Below are positions 63,722 to 64,000 of a DNA stretch of 64,000 bases, one piece after another. A program made the position numbers and the translations under genes. How positions within the stretch are numbered: position 1 is the stretch's first letter; each line of letters opens with the position of its first letter. Location of the stretch: contig JAYYOR010000014.1 in NCBI GenBank assembly GCA_036130055.1, positions 62,001 to 126,000 of the forward strand. Direction: 5' to 3'. Under the pieces are notes generated by a model that worked only from the letters and a program-made list of their open reading frames with translations, did no database searches and was not told the DNA's origin. Source of the DNA: TMED69 sp036130055. Lineage in GTDB: Bacteria; Pseudomonadota; Gammaproteobacteria; Ga0077536.

Positions 63722-64000
63722 ATGACAAAACCAACAAATAGTAATTTATCTGACTTATACATATTAGACTTTACTGGGATGATCTCGGGTGCATTTTGTA
63801 CCAAATTATTAGCAGACCTTGGTGCTAACGTATTAAAAATCGAACCCTTGGAGGGCGAAATCATGCGAAATGTGGCACCAATAATAGATGGTAAGAGTAG
63901 TGTGTTTGGCTCTCTTAACATTGGCAAAAAGAGCATAACTTTAGATTTGAAGAAATCCGAGTCAGTTGAAATTTGTCAAAATTTATTGAATAAATACGAT
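63722..64000 (+). CDS. CaiB/BaiF family CoA transferase, 3' end cut off by the window
   Basis: The first 93 residues of a class III CoA transferase are visible: LYILDFTGMISGAFCTKLLADLGANVLKIE, then a segment rich in G and ending GKKSITLDLKK, both typical of the family. The catalytic aspartate lies beyond the edge. These enzymes swap CoA between carboxylic acids. Placement 20 nt after the SDR gene suggests a small acyl-CoA metabolism operon that continues to the right. Confidence 0.85.
   Translation, partial: MTKPTNSNLSDLYILDFTGMISGAFCTKLLADLGANVLKIEPLEGEIMRNVAPIIDGKSSVFGSLNIGKKSITLDLKKSESVEICQNLLNKYD

Noticed and set aside
1..64000. tRNA, rRNA, CRISPR arrays, insertion sequences or prophage genes
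   Set aside because: No sequence with the expected repeats, stems or protein families was seen; gaps are too short for most of these, though a reading by eye could miss a degenerate element.

Overview
The window reads as a compact, AT-rich Gammaproteobacterial chromosome segment. Support for this comes from the lptD-surA-pdxA-rsmA run, UbiK, Coq7, Mpl, ZapE, MlaA, the metG/apbC-dcd arrangement, and glnK-amtB behind a sigma54-type promoter. It encodes at least 62 protein genes, two of them cut by the window edges. Gaps are short, many genes overlap by 1-14 nt, and several essential genes start at GTG or TTG. I found no rRNA, tRNA, CRISPR array, insertion sequence or phage gene. A free-living marine lineage is plausible but is inferred from style only; the species cannot be named from the window.

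Region 1 (1-17635) is the most distinctive part. It is a hopanoid locus: a squalene-synthase-type gene cut by the left edge, then hpnG, hpnN, hpnA, hpnL, dxs, hpnH, hpnB, hpnM and mlaA. Inside it sits a complete route to 2-aminoethylphosphonate: a PEP mutase fused to a nucleotidyltransferase, a phosphonopyruvate decarboxylase and an AEP transaminase. These come with a second, free-standing nucleotidyltransferase of the LicC/PntC type and a 2-oxoglutarate-dependent oxygenase. A CDP-alcohol phosphatidyltransferase is translationally coupled between hpnN and hpnA. Together they suggest that AEP is made, activated as CMP-AEP and transferred to a lipid (diacylglycerol or possibly a hopanoid side chain), with HpnN, HpnM and MlaA moving lipid to or from the outer membrane. 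This is the best candidate for an undescribed system in the window.

Region 2 (17663-36765) is mainly housekeeping: aroC, htpG, mutS, fdxA, a CHASE2 class III nucleotide cyclase, nth with an RnfB-like short ferredoxin, metG, apbC, dcd, msrB, ispG, mpl, a LON-domain protein and lptD. Dxs and IspG both belong to the MEP isoprenoid pathway that feeds squalene and hopanoids.

Region 3 (36835-45989) holds surA-pdxA-rsmA, an orphan TRAP permease pair with no binding-protein gene beside it, aroE, a protein with two cyclic-nucleotide-binding-like domains and a rhodanese domain, and a nitrogen-sensing block. That block is PII, amtB, PII(GlnK), with a Rho-independent terminator after amtB and a -24/-12 promoter before glnK.

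Region 4 (45990-64000) carries ubiK, apaH, folA-thyA-lgt, a PfkB-family kinase, divergent uvrA and ssb separated by a structured 367-nt gap, an LplT-like MFS transporter, zapE, a zinc peptidase, a HAD phosphatase, a DegQ-type protease, coq7, rplM-rpsI, a cupin, a tiny membrane protein, an unusual crotonase/FimV-like fusion, a short-chain dehydrogenase, and the start of a CaiB-type CoA transferase cut by the right edge.
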